From positions 1 to 46,791 of the forward strand of contig JAMXLN010000321.1 of NCBI GenBank assembly GCA_024281145.1: a DNA stretch of 46,791 nucleotides, given 5' to 3'. This DNA is from Hyphomicrobiaceae bacterium (GTDB lineage Bacteria > Pseudomonadota > Alphaproteobacteria > Rhizobiales > Hyphomicrobiaceae). Under the pieces are notes generated by a model. The model was not told the DNA's origin, made no database searches, and saw only the letters and a list, made by a program, of their open reading frames with translations. The translations under genes and the position numbers were made by a program. Shown in pieces: positions 1 through 8,345 of this stretch (positions within the stretch are counted from its first letter, which is position 1; every line of letters starts with the position of its first letter).

Positions 1-463
1 TGACGGCGTATTCGGCAAAGCCACCGTCGGTCGTGAAGCCGTTGGCGCGGTGGCCCTTGTGGGTATCGCCGTAGTTCAAGCAGGACGTGTACATTCCCAT
101 CCGGCAGCGCTTGCACTGGCCGCAGCCGGCGTGAATCTCCACCGTCACGCGATCGCCGATCGAGAACTCGTCCACCCCTGGTCCCAGCGCGGCAATCGTG
201 CCCATGTACTCGTGCCCCGGCGTCCAGCTCTTGTTGAAGGGCAATCCGCCCTCGATCAGCGCCGGGGTACCGTGCGCAATCACCTCAAGGTCGGTCGCGC
301 AAATGGCCACGGCGTCGATGCGCACCAACACTTCGGCGCGGCGCGGCGCCGGCACGGGCTTTTGCGTGAAGCGCAGCTCACCGGGATCGCCTAGCACCCA
401 CGCCCGCATGGAATCGGGCACGGGCATGTTGGCGTTCGTCTTCACACCTTGAGGGGCATACAT
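1..463 (-). CDS. Zinc-dependent alcohol dehydrogenase family protein (3' part outside window)
   Basis: The minus-strand frame stays open from position 463 to the window edge, giving the first 154 residues of a medium-chain zinc alcohol dehydrogenase. The GroES-like domain is clear: a catalytic-zinc Cys in AICATDLE, a GHEYMG motif with the zinc-binding His-Glu, and the structural-zinc cysteines in GCGQCKRCRMGMYTSC. The NAD(P)-binding Rossmann half is missing because the window starts there. Members oxidise alcohols or reduce aldehydes in the cytoplasm; the substrate cannot be told. I chose ATG 463 because AAGG lies just upstream. An in-frame ATG at 472 (three codons earlier) is the alternative. 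The gene runs off the window and no operon partner is visible. Confidence 0.9.
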   Translation of the reverse strand, partial: MYAPQGVKTNANMPVPDSMRAWVLGDPGELRFTQKPVPAPRRAEVLVRIDAVAICATDLEVIAHGTPALIEGGLPFNKSWTPGHEYMGTIAALGPGVDEFSIGDRVTVEIHAGCGQCKRCRMGMYTSCLNYGDTHKGHRANGFTTDGGFAEYAV

Positions 464-568
464 CCTTGCCATCCTTTGCGCTGCTGCGATGGGCTCAGAA
501 CATTACAGGGAAAATGCAGGCGTTGAATATGCTGGCCCGGCAGGGGCCATGGGGGCCGCAGCCTCGAC

Positions 569-1285
569 CTAGCGGCAGGGCACGGCAAAGTCGACATGGT
601 AGTGCTCGTCGTGCCGGACCCAAGCCTGCTGCTGGTTGAATGCGAGACGCTTCATCGCCTGGGCCCCCGCCGGGCTCGCGGCCAGCTTGGGCTGGAGCCC
701 AACGTCGAAGATCACTCGGCGGATGCTGATGCCGTGGGCGCGAGCCGCGCGATCGAGGGCCAGCAAATGCCGGCCCATGGCCTCGAAATCGATCCTGTGC
801 GCGCCGGCGCGCCCGGTGTTGTCGAACTCGACCGCGTAGCCAAATTGATTGAAGGCCCAGGTCGGCAGTTCGGAAACCTGGCCGTCCAATGTGCGCACCG
901 GCACGTGAAAATCGACCGCCGTGCCGTTGGCATGCGACTTGTGTGGCGCGAAGCGACCACCCCACGGCCATGCGCTCTCCGCGTAGACAAAGCGCAGGTC
1001 TGGATGCGACTTGTTCAGTTCGGCGTAGGCATCAAGCATTGTTTCGCGCACAGTCTCGTGCACAAAGGTGCGGCCGAGCAAGAAGCCGAGCAGGCTATAG
1101 GCGCGATAGTTGTCTCCTGCATAGGGCAACCGGCGGCCGCCTTCGAGATGACCGTTGACGACGGTGCCGTAGCAGATGCTGGCTCGGCCACCGACGAGCC
1201 CGAGCCAGGCGATGTAGGTGGCAAACGCCATCGCAAGCGACAGCGGCGCAAGGCAGACCGCGAGCAGGGCACGACGCAGGGTCAT
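569..1285 (-). CDS. Membrane-anchored HxH/LAS-type metallopeptidase-like protein
   Basis: 238 residues from ATG 1285. An N-terminal hydrophobic segment (about residues 5-30) could be a signal peptide or anchor. The rest has the layout of zinc peptidases of the MepA/M15 (LAS) type: SHANGTAVDFHV supplies a His and an Asp seven residues apart, and HYHVDF near the C-terminus supplies the HxH half of the metal site. From family knowledge such enzymes cleave peptidoglycan cross-links in the periplasm; activity here is inferred. The frame is open back to 1504, but the upstream part looks non-coding and the hydrophobic segment follows ATG 1285 directly, so I use that start. The ribosome-binding site is weak. 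It stands alone on its strand. Confidence 0.7.
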   Translation of the reverse strand: MTLRRALLAVCLAPLSLAMAFATYIAWLGLVGGRASICYGTVVNGHLEGGRRLPYAGDNYRAYSLLGFLLGRTFVHETVRETMLDAYAELNKSHPDLRFVYAESAWPWGGRFAPHKSHANGTAVDFHVPVRTLDGQVSELPTWAFNQFGYAVEFDNTGRAGAHRIDFEAMGRHLLALDRAARAHGISIRRVIFDVGLQPKLAASPAGAQAMKRLAFNQQQAWVRHDEHYHVDFAVPCR

Positions 1286-1515
1286 CTTGCAGATTGAGAG
1301 CCCACTCCCCCACTCCAGGCATTTGGCGCCATTGCACCTCGGGCAAGCCTCGCGCCCCGTGCTGGGCCCACCCACGTCGAGAACGATCGATACCGGTCTC
1401 GCTCCGTTTGGGCAACATCGCGTGGCAGCGGTTGGCACGTGCCGGTCTGGCCCGGCCGTGCCAAGTTGCGCGCAAGCGGCAAATGCCGCATCGTGGGCCT
1501 GCAAAGGGTGGAGAT

Positions 1516-2493
1516 ATGCCGCAGACCACGAAGACGGCCGCGGGCCGCAACATCACGGTGTCCAAAGAGGCGGTGGATGAGGCCTTTAAGGCGCTCTCCA
1601 ACTGGGGGCGGTGGGGCCAGGACGACGAGATCGGCACGCTCAATCACGTGTCGCCGGCCGATATTGTGGCCGCCGCAAAACTGATCAAGCGCGGTCAGGC
1701 CTTCGCGCTTGGCATCCCGTTGGGGCAGAGCGGACCGCAGCGCGGCCTCTTCGGCAAGCGTTGGAATCCCATTCACACCATGCTCGCCACCGGCACCGAT
1801 GCGCTGGCTGGGCGGCAGGAGCGCCTGCTTTATGCTGATGATGCCATCAACATGCCGATCCAGGCAGCGACGCACTGGGATGCATTGGGACACATCTTCT
1901 ACCACGACAAGATGTATAACGGGCATCATGCCTCGGCGGTGGATAGCGGCGGGCTCTCCAAGCTCGGCATCGAGCACGCCAAGGACAAGCTGATCGGCCG
2001 CGGTGTGCTGCTGGATATCGCGCGCTGGAAGGGGGTGGAAACGCTGGCTGACGGCGAAGGGATCGGCAATGACGATCTTGACGCGTGTGCAGAAGCTCAA
2101 AGGGTTGAAATCCGCAAGGGCGACTTCGTGATTGTGCGCACCGGCCAAATGGAAGCCTGCATCCGGTGTGGTGAGTGGGGCGGCTATGCCGGCGGCGACG
2201 CGCCGGGCCTCAAGTTCGAGAGCTGCTACTGGCTCTACGAGAAAGAGGTGGCAGGGGTGTGCTCTGATACCTGGGGCGTGGAAGTGCGGCCCAACGAGAC
2301 CAAGGATGTGAACCAGCCCTGGCATTGGGTGGTCATTCCCGCCATGGGTCTCTACATGGGCGAGATGTTCAACCTCAAGGAGCTGGCCGAGGATTGCGCG
2401 GGCGACAAGGTTTACGAATTCTTTTTTTGTGGCGCCCCGCTGGTCATTCCGGGCGCAACGGGGTCGCCCATCAATCCGCAGGCCATCAAATAG
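1516..2493 (+). CDS. Cyclase family protein (PF04199)
   Basis: 325 residues from ATG 1516, preceded by GGTGGAGAT. The motif THWDALGHIFYHDKMYNG matches the metal-binding HxxTHxDxxxH pattern of the cyclase/kynurenine-formamidase-like family, whose members hydrolyse amides, lactones or related compounds in the cytoplasm. The length is near the long-form members (about 300-330 aa). The frame is open upstream to 1294, but that stretch is antisense to the neighbouring gene and lacks family similarity. It lies divergent to the metallopeptidase-like gene and ends 260 bp before a convergent alpha/beta hydrolase. The substrate is unknown; nearby pcaHG and a hydrolase suggest an aromatic or amide catabolic setting, which is inference. 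Confidence 0.87.
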   Translation: MPQTTKTAAGRNITVSKEAVDEAFKALSNWGRWGQDDEIGTLNHVSPADIVAAAKLIKRGQAFALGIPLGQSGPQRGLFGKRWNPIHTMLATGTDALAGRQERLLYADDAINMPIQAATHWDALGHIFYHDKMYNGHHASAVDSGGLSKLGIEHAKDKLIGRGVLLDIARWKGVETLADGEGIGNDDLDACAEAQRVEIRKGDFVIVRTGQMEACIRCGEWGGYAGGDAPGLKFESCYWLYEKEVAGVCSDTWGVEVRPNETKDVNQPWHWVVIPAMGLYMGEMFNLKELAEDCAGDKVYEFFFCGAPLVIPGATGSPINPQAIK

Positions 2494-2753
2494 GCCGCAG
2501 CCTTCAGCTTGCCTGGCACCGACCACGTCCCGACCGGGATTGCGCTGCGCTCGCGGGCCGCGCGCTAGGTGAGCCCGAGCTGGCCCTAATCCTGTTGCTG
2601 GGCATCGTGCGAAGGTTCACAGAGGCGCTATTGCCCCCGTCCCATGGGCGGCCCATGAATTGCGTTTGCGCCACCGCGGGCACTCGCACTTCGCGGCTTT
2701 TTGAGAGCGAAGGCGACGCCATGCAGTGATGCCATGCGTGACGCGCCGTTCGT

Positions 2754-3659
2754 TCAACGCTGGAAAAACCCTCTCAGCACCGCGACGAATTCCTCGAGAC
2801 GATCGTGGTGCACCCAATGGCCGGCCCCGGCGATGGAGACCACCTGCGCCTGCCGGAAATGTCGCATGCGGCCGTCCTCTGCCGGATTGGAGGCCCAGCT
2901 CTCATTGCCGTAGACGAGCAGCGTCGGACAGGCGATGCGTCCCCAGAGCTCCTCCACCTCGGCATAGGTCATGTCGTAGGGCGGCCAGGATCGCACGTAG
3001 TTGTCGAACTTCCAGCTGTAGGTCCCGTCCTCGTTCTGGTTGACGCCGTGCAGCGTGAGATGGCGCGCTTGCTCGGGCGTGAGGTGCTTGTTTTCCTCCT
3101 GCATGCGCTTCCAGGCATCCTCGATGGAAGGATAGCGCCGCGGCATGCGCCCGGAGAGCGCGCGCTGGTCGTCGATCCAGGCGCGCATGCGCTCGTGGAA
3201 GGGTTTCCTGTTGCGCTCGCCCATGCGGCGCGGGGACGGCCCCAAGCCCTCAATGGCGACCAACTTGGCAACGTTTTCAGGGTAGAGACCCGCGTAGCGC
3301 AGCGCGATATTGCCGCCCAGCGAGTGGGCAAGGAGTGTGACGGGCGCGATCTTGAGCTGGTGAATGAGCTGGGCCAGATCGTAGACATAGCCCGACATCA
3401 TGTAGGTACCATCCTGCGACCACTGGCTGTCGCCGTGCCCCCTGAGGTCGGGAGCAATGATGTGCCACTCGCGGCCGAGCTTCTCAGCGAGCCAATCCCA
3501 GTTGCGGCAGTGATCGCGTCCGCCGTGCACCATCAGCAAAGGCGGCGCCTCGGCGTTGCCCCAGTCGACGTAGTGCAGCCTCAGGCGCTGCGAGAAAAAG
3601 ATGCGCGATGTGGGACCGGGTGACGTGACAGGCATGGGCGGCAGCACCCCCTCAGACAT
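2754..3659 (-). CDS. Alpha/beta hydrolase
   Basis: 301 residues with an alpha/beta-hydrolase core. An HGG oxyanion motif (LLMVHGGRDHCRNW, residues 42-54) is followed by the nucleophile elbow AHSLGG, with Ser at about 113, and a C-terminal GHWVHHDRLEEF that supplies the catalytic His. The acid residue is probably in the YGNESWASNPAEDG stretch but is not certain. Such proteins hydrolyse esters, lactones or C-C bonds in the cytoplasm. No signal peptide is seen. The 260 bp between it and the cyclase gene hold nothing I recognise. The substrate is not predictable. Confidence 0.88.
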   Translation of the reverse strand: MSEGVLPPMPVTSPGPTSRIFFSQRLRLHYVDWGNAEAPPLLMVHGGRDHCRNWDWLAEKLGREWHIIAPDLRGHGDSQWSQDGTYMMSGYVYDLAQLIHQLKIAPVTLLAHSLGGNIALRYAGLYPENVAKLVAIEGLGPSPRRMGERNRKPFHERMRAWIDDQRALSGRMPRRYPSIEDAWKRMQEENKHLTPEQARHLTLHGVNQNEDGTYSWKFDNYVRSWPPYDMTYAEVEELWGRIACPTLLVYGNESWASNPAEDGRMRHFRQAQVVSIAGAGHWVHHDRLEEFVAVLRGFFQR

Positions 3660-4210
3660 GGGTTGTTTTGAGCGCGCAATTGTTGCGCAAGCGAAAGGTA
3701 GCGCTGCGCCGCAGCACGCGGAAGCCCGGTGATGTGGCGGCCCGTAGCGGCCCCCCGAAAGGGGTCCGATGGAGCGGGAGTAAGCCTGGGGCCAGCACTG
3801 GGGCCAGCACTGGGGCCAGCACTGGGCGCAGCACCTTGGGGCAGCACTGGGGCCACGTTCTAAGCATGGTCTTGGGCCAGAGCGTATCCCCGGGGCGGTC
3901 TGATGCCGGTGGGGTGCCAGTGCAGGATATCAGTGCAGGATTTCGATGAGGGCAAGCCTGCCACCCGGTGAGCCCTGCGGCCTCACCCCTAATCCTTGCC
4001 GGCTTCCCCTCCCTCGCTCTCCCCAAAAGGAGAGGCACCCATCAAAAGGAGAGGCACCCATGCGCGGTTTGCGAGCTCTCGTTGCCAAACCGGCGAGGAC
4101 TTTAATTTGCTGCCGGGCTATGGTTGATGGTCGCGAGCGGCGCACCGAGGGTTCGCTCAAGTTGGCGCACGCAGCTCGGGAAGGACTAGCCCAACGGACG
4201 GAGACGAGCG
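3660..4210. other. Intergenic region with tandem repeats
   Basis: No convincing gene. It holds a 12-bp tandem array (3788-3852) and a direct duplication of 19 bp at 4025-4043 and 4044-4062 (18/19 identical, unit beginning AAAAGGAGAGGCACC). The first copy also closes a small hairpin, CTCTCC-ccaaaa-GGAGAG. Confidence 0.7.
3788..3852. repeat. 12-bp tandem repeat array
   Basis: Three perfect copies of GCCAGCACTGGG run head to tail at 3791-3802, 3803-3814 and 3815-3826, followed by two degenerate copies up to 3852. The array is intergenic and GC-rich. It lacks spacers, so it is not a CRISPR. Confidence 0.95.
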
Positions 4211-4570
4211 ATGGCGGAGATGAAAACCTACTCCGGCGGCTGCCACTGCGGGCGCGTGCGTTACGAGACGACAACTGATCCAACTCAAGCCATCGCCTGC
4301 AACTGCTCGATCTGCGCAAAGCACGGGCTGTGGCTGACGTTCGTGGCGCCGCAGCAGTTCAAACTGCTGTCGGGGCTCGACGATCTGGTCGACCACCAAT
4401 TCAACAAACACATCATCCATCATCTTTTCTGTCGCACCTGCGGCGTGGAATCCTTCGCACGCGGCAAATCACGGGATGGCAAGGACATGTTTGCCATCAA
4501 CGTGCGCTGCCTCGATGGTATCGATATTGCCAAGCTCAAACCCAAGCCGCTCGATGGGCGCAGCCGGTGA
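4211..4570 (+). CDS. GFA / CENP-V-fold zinc protein
   Basis: 119 residues from ATG 4211. The family signature is complete: GGCHCGRVRYE at residues 9-19, ACNCSIC near residue 30, and LFCRTCGVESF near residue 73. The cysteine pairs bind zinc. The family (PF04828) was named for a glutathione-dependent formaldehyde-activating enzyme, but for most short members the reaction is unknown; some act on S-hydroxymethylglutathione-like adducts. It is a cytoplasmic single-domain protein of normal length, preceded by repetitive intergenic DNA and followed by 490 bp without a gene. Confidence 0.9.
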   Translation: MAEMKTYSGGCHCGRVRYETTTDPTQAIACNCSICAKHGLWLTFVAPQQFKLLSGLDDLVDHQFNKHIIHHLFCRTCGVESFARGKSRDGKDMFAINVRCLDGIDIAKLKPKPLDGRSR

Positions 4571-5057
4571 ATGCCTGCCCTGATGCGCGCGCGGCGCCAC
4601 GCGCTCATTCCGTCCTCTTATCGCGCCACCCATGACCGCGCCACCCATCATCGCGCCATCCGTGGCTGTGCCCGCGATCGCCGGCCTCGTTGCAGCCAAC
4701 CACAGCTATTGAGCAGCGCCATTGGTCATGGATGAGCGCTCGCCCAGCTTGAGGCCGATGGTAGGTGGGTGCCTTCGCAGCACGAAGAGCTCGATCGAGC
4801 TCTTAGCCCGTGCGGGCGCTCGCTGGCGCGCGCCGGAGACCGACCTCCAAGTCGCGGAAATTCCCAGCAAGAGATCGTGATCGGCGACCTCATGGTGCCG
4901 CCCAATCGTTCCCGCGCTGATTGTGCGCTTGCCTTCACCCCGGGCGCGGCCATAACTAGGGCAAGGCGTGCAAGCATCAGCTACGGCCGCTTGGATGCGG
5001 TTTGCTTGCAGCCCGATCGCTCGCCAATGCGATCCTGCGGCAAGGAGATTGTGGCCC
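4571..5057. other. Intergenic region without a gene
   Basis: I see no convincing coding sequence. Imperfect repeats with the core CGCGCCACCCAT occur at about 4624-4662. The only useful element is AAGGAG at 5042-5047, which serves pcaH. Confidence 0.6.
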
Positions 5058-5765
5058 ATGGATGACGTCTACTCCCGCGCCGGCAGCCGCGCCGATCCGC
5101 CCTATCTTGTCGCCGACTACGTGGGCACGCGAATCCGCGCGCCGCAGCGGCCGCTCATCCTCATCCCGCAGACGCTGTCGGAGATCACGGGGCCGGTTTA
5201 CGGCCACTCCGATGTGCTGCCGGAGGAGGCAGACCTCACCAAGCAACACGCCGGCGAGCCTTTGGGCGAGCGCATCATCGTCAAGGGCCGCGTGCTCGAT
5301 GAGGCTGGGCGACCGGTGCCCAATAGCCTTGTCGAGATCTGGCAATGCAATGCCGCCGGCCGCTATCGCCACGTCGTGGACCAGCATGAGGCACCGCTGG
5401 ATCCGAACTTTACGGGCGCTGGCCGCTGTGTCACGGATGCGGACGGCAACTATCACTTCGTCAGCATCAAGCCGGGCGCCTATCCCTGGCGTAACCACCC
5501 CAATGCCTGGCGACCGGCGCACATTCACCTCTCTTTGTTCGGACCCTCGTTCCTCACGCGGCTCGTGACGCAGATGTATTTTCCCGGCGACCCGCTCTTC
5601 CGGTTTGACCCCATCTTCAATTCGGTGCCCGATCCCAAGGCGCGCGAGCGCATGATCTGCCGGTTCGACCTGGAGGCAACGCGGCCCGAGTGGGCGCTGG
5701 CCTACCACTTCGACATCGTTTTGCGAGGCAGCAGGGCAACGCCGTTGGACGCCGACCATGCCTGA
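5058..5765 (+). CDS. pcaH: Protocatechuate 3,4-dioxygenase beta subunit
   Basis: 235 residues from ATG 5058, with AAGGAG upstream. With PcaG it forms the iron(III) intradiol dioxygenase that opens protocatechuate to 3-carboxy-cis,cis-muconate in the beta-ketoadipate pathway. The four iron ligands are visible as Tyr103 (GRYRHV), Tyr142 (AYPWRN), His155 and His157 (PAHIHLS). Their spacing of 39, 13 and 2 residues equals that of the characterised Pseudomonas enzyme. The N-terminal extension with ILIPQTLSEITGP is also typical. It overlaps pcaG by 8 bp. Unusually, pcaB, pcaC, pcaD and a pcaQ-type regulator are not adjacent, so the rest of the pathway must lie elsewhere. Confidence 0.96.
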   Translation: MDDVYSRAGSRADPPYLVADYVGTRIRAPQRPLILIPQTLSEITGPVYGHSDVLPEEADLTKQHAGEPLGERIIVKGRVLDEAGRPVPNSLVEIWQCNAAGRYRHVVDQHEAPLDPNFTGAGRCVTDADGNYHFVSIKPGAYPWRNHPNAWRPAHIHLSLFGPSFLTRLVTQMYFPGDPLFRFDPIFNSVPDPKARERMICRFDLEATRPEWALAYHFDIVLRGSRATPLDADHA

Positions 5766-6342
5766 GCGCACGCCCTCCCAAACCGTAGGTCCCTATTTGC
5801 ACATTGGCCTCACACAGGGCGCCTATGGGGCGCGCGAGATTTTCGGCGCCAACCTGGCCGATGCCGGCCCTTCCGGTCGCCACATTCGCATCGAGGGTCG
5901 CGTCTATGACGGGGAGGGCAAGGTCGTGCCCGATGCCGTCCTGGAGATCTGGCAGGCCGACGATCAAGGCCGCTACGCCCATCCTGCCGACGGTCGCCCG
6001 CTCGCCTCCAACTCGTTTCGAGGCTTCGGTCGCTGTCCAACCGACAAGGATGGCGTGTTTGCCTTTGCGACCGTCAAGCCGGGCTCCGTGCCGGGTCCTG
6101 CCGGCGCCGCACAGGCGCCGCACATCAACGTTGGCCTGTTCTCACGCGGGCTCTTGAAGCGGCTCTTCACGCGCATCTATTTTGAGGGCGAACCTGCCAA
6201 CGCCGCCGATCCCGTCCTCGCCCTTGTCCCCGCTGACCGTCGCCGCACGCTGCTGGCCAAGGCCGACCCGGGCAACCCCGGCCTCTTTCGCTTCGACCTT
6301 TACTTGCAAGGTGCCAACGAGACGGTCTTCTTCGACGCTTGA
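5758..6342 (+). CDS. pcaG: Protocatechuate 3,4-dioxygenase alpha subunit
   Basis: 194 residues. The N-terminal TPSQTVGPYLHIGL is the hallmark of the alpha subunit, which contributes to the active-site cleft but lacks the complete iron ligand set found in PcaH. VLEIWQADDQGRYAH and APHINVGLFSRG align with the corresponding beta-subunit strands. The ATG lies within the end of pcaH (8-bp overlap), so translation is probably coupled and the two subunits are made in equal amounts. The gene is full length for the family. No further gene follows in this operon. Confidence 0.96.
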   Translation: MPERTPSQTVGPYLHIGLTQGAYGAREIFGANLADAGPSGRHIRIEGRVYDGEGKVVPDAVLEIWQADDQGRYAHPADGRPLASNSFRGFGRCPTDKDGVFAFATVKPGSVPGPAGAAQAPHINVGLFSRGLLKRLFTRIYFEGEPANAADPVLALVPADRRRTLLAKADPGNPGLFRFDLYLQGANETVFFDA

Positions 6343-6692
6343 CCCACGGCAGCCCGCCACGCTTGGCAGCAGGTTTCCACACCTGACCGAGCGAGCGTGG
6401 GTGTAAAGAGCCGCTACCTTGCCGCCCGCGGCGTGTGCCATACACGGGACCCCCGCGCAGGTTCCACGCTCGTCGAGGACCAGCCCTCATGCTCCAGTGC
6501 ACCTGCCACAGGCCCGAGCGTGCGCTCGGGAAGGCCCACATCCCGGCGGGCGCGTCGCGGCCGGCTGATCCGTTACTACTGGCGCCTCGACAGGCGGCCG
6601 CACTGGTGAGCGGCCCTGCCAGGGGCTGCGGATGGCCGGCATGGGCCGATGCCGGCGATGCTGCGGCGCGCACCGTCTGAAGGAGCGGTGCG
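6343..6692. other. Intergenic region with a perfect inverted repeat
   Basis: 350 bp without a convincing gene. It holds CCCGAGCG-tg-CGCTCGGG (6513-6530), a perfect inverted repeat with no T-run after it, so it may be an operator or an RNA hairpin and not an intrinsic terminator. AAGGAG at 6680-6685 is the ribosome-binding site of the next gene. Confidence 0.6.
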
Positions 6693-7799
6693 GTGCATCG
6701 GGTGCTCGTCTTCGGGGGCTATGGCGTCTTCGGCGCACGCATCGCCGAGCGCCTAGCGCGCGAGCCTGGTCTGGAGCTCATCGTTGCCGGGCGGTCGCGT
6801 GAACGCGCCCTTGAGCTCGCAGCCGAGGCCGGGAAAACCGCTCAGGTGCGGATCACCGCGGTGCGGCTCGATGCGATGGAGGTGAAGTGGAAGATGCTTG
6901 CCGCGGTCGCCCCGCGGGTCGTGATCAACGCGTCGGGTCCCTACCAGTGGCAGGATTATCGGCTGGCGCGGGCGTGCATCAGTGCAGGCGCGCACTACAT
7001 CGATCTGGCGGACGCTCGCCAGTTTGTGAGTGGCATCGCAGCGCTCGAGGCTGAAGCGAAGGCGGCGGACGTGCTGATCGTCAGTGGTGCGAGTACAGTA
7101 CCCGCTCTGTCGGCGGCAGTGATCGACGCGTACGCGCAGCGATTTTCGGCGATCGAGGCGGCTCGCATCGTCATCGCACCCGGCAACAGTTTCGATCCGG
7201 GCCTTGCCACCACCCAATCGATCCTCGGCACTCTCGGCCGTCCGTTTGCGGCCGCGGGTGGAAAGATGCAATCGGCGATCTACGGCTGGCAAAGCCTGCG
7301 CCGCCAAACCGTGTCCGGGCTCGGCGCGCGCTGGCTGGGCGCCTGCGAAACTCCTGACCTTGATCTGCTGCCGCGCCGCTACCCCGGCCTCAATCGCGTG
7401 GAGGTCTTCGCAGCGCTCGAGGTCGACGCCTTCCACTTGGGTTTGTGGGGACTATCTTGGCTTGTGCGCGGTGGGCTCGTGCGCAAGCCTGAACGACTGG
7501 CGCGACCGTTGCTGCGTGTGAAACGCGCGCTGCGCTTCCTCGGTTCGGACGTGGGCGGCATGGCCATCACTCTCAACGGCAGGGATCGCCAGGGTGCGCC
7601 TCAGCGTGTGGCTTGGCACTTGGTCGCGCGGCGCGGTCATGGCCCCTACATTCCCACCATCGCGTCGCTGATTGTTGCCAAAGGTCTTATCGCCGGCACG
7701 CTGCACCAACGCGGCGCCATGCCTTGCCTCGGCCTCTTCACGCTGAGCGATTTTCTCGGCGAAGTGGCCGACCTTGATATCGCGGCGGCCGAGACATGA
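6693..7799 (+). CDS. Saccharopine dehydrogenase-like NADP-binding protein
   Basis: 368 residues from GTG 6693, chosen because AAGGAG lies 7 bp upstream and the Rossmann fold begins immediately: VLVFGGYGVFGARIAERLA. A further dinucleotide-fold strand leads to RVVINASGPYQWQDYRLARAC and GAHYIDLADARQFV, typical of saccharopine dehydrogenase-like and trans-acting enoyl-reductase-like proteins. Lysine biosynthesis is unlikely; homologues next to DUF4166 genes have no established reaction. It overlaps the DUF4166 gene by 4 bp (ATGA), so the two are translationally coupled and likely act together. Confidence 0.85.
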   Translation: MHRVLVFGGYGVFGARIAERLAREPGLELIVAGRSRERALELAAEAGKTAQVRITAVRLDAMEVKWKMLAAVAPRVVINASGPYQWQDYRLARACISAGAHYIDLADARQFVSGIAALEAEAKAADVLIVSGASTVPALSAAVIDAYAQRFSAIEAARIVIAPGNSFDPGLATTQSILGTLGRPFAAAGGKMQSAIYGWQSLRRQTVSGLGARWLGACETPDLDLLPRRYPGLNRVEVFAALEVDAFHLGLWGLSWLVRGGLVRKPERLARPLLRVKRALRFLGSDVGGMAITLNGRDRQGAPQRVAWHLVARRGHGPYIPTIASLIVAKGLIAGTLHQRGAMPCLGLFTLSDFLGEVADLDIAAAET

Positions 7800-8326
7800 G
7801 CGTGCCCCTCTATCGGCGCGTGCTGGGCTCGCGCTTTGCCATGTTGCCCTCGCTTGTGCGCGAGCTGCATCAGCTCGAGGCCGCAAGCCAATGGGTGGGT
7901 ATCGCGCATGTCGAACGCGGTCGCTCGCGCCTCAGCCGCCTCGCAGCCTGGATCGCCGGGCTGCCGCCGGACGGGCGCGACCAGGCGTTGTGTGTCACGT
8001 TTGAACCCGTTGGCGCCTGTGAGATCTGGACGCGGGGGTTCGCTGCAGTGCGCTTCCGATCCGTGCAGCACGAACGCAAAGGTTTCCTGTGCGAACGCGC
8101 CGGACCCGCAACGTTCGTCTTCACGCCTGTTGCCAGTGCCAACGGACTGGCGTTGCGGCTCGAAGGCTTCCGCCTGCTCGGGTTGCCGCTGCCGCGGCTT
8201 GTGCACCCAAGCGTGCGCACTTGGGAATGCGAGCGCGAGGGCCGCTACGAGTTTGAGGTCGAGGCATGCTTGCCGCTTGCAGGCCTCATCATCCGCTATC
8301 GTGGTTGGCTCGTGCGGCAGGGATGA
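7796..8326 (+). CDS. DUF4166 domain protein
   Basis: 176 residues, starting inside the stop codon of the preceding dehydrogenase-like gene. The features match DUF4166: PLYRRVLGSRFAMLPSLVRELHQ at the N-terminus, an internal WTRGFAAVRFRS stretch, and a C-terminal strand-rich part ending LIIRYRGWLV. The function is unknown; DUF4166 is often paired with or fused to a saccharopine-dehydrogenase-like protein, as here. No signal peptide or membrane segment is visible. It converges on mepA with a gap of only 19 bp. Confidence 0.85.
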   Translation: MSVPLYRRVLGSRFAMLPSLVRELHQLEAASQWVGIAHVERGRSRLSRLAAWIAGLPPDGRDQALCVTFEPVGACEIWTRGFAAVRFRSVQHERKGFLCERAGPATFVFTPVASANGLALRLEGFRLLGLPLPRLVHPSVRTWECEREGRYEFEVEACLPLAGLIIRYRGWLVRQG

Positions 8327-8345
8327 TGGGACGCGGACGCGCGGA

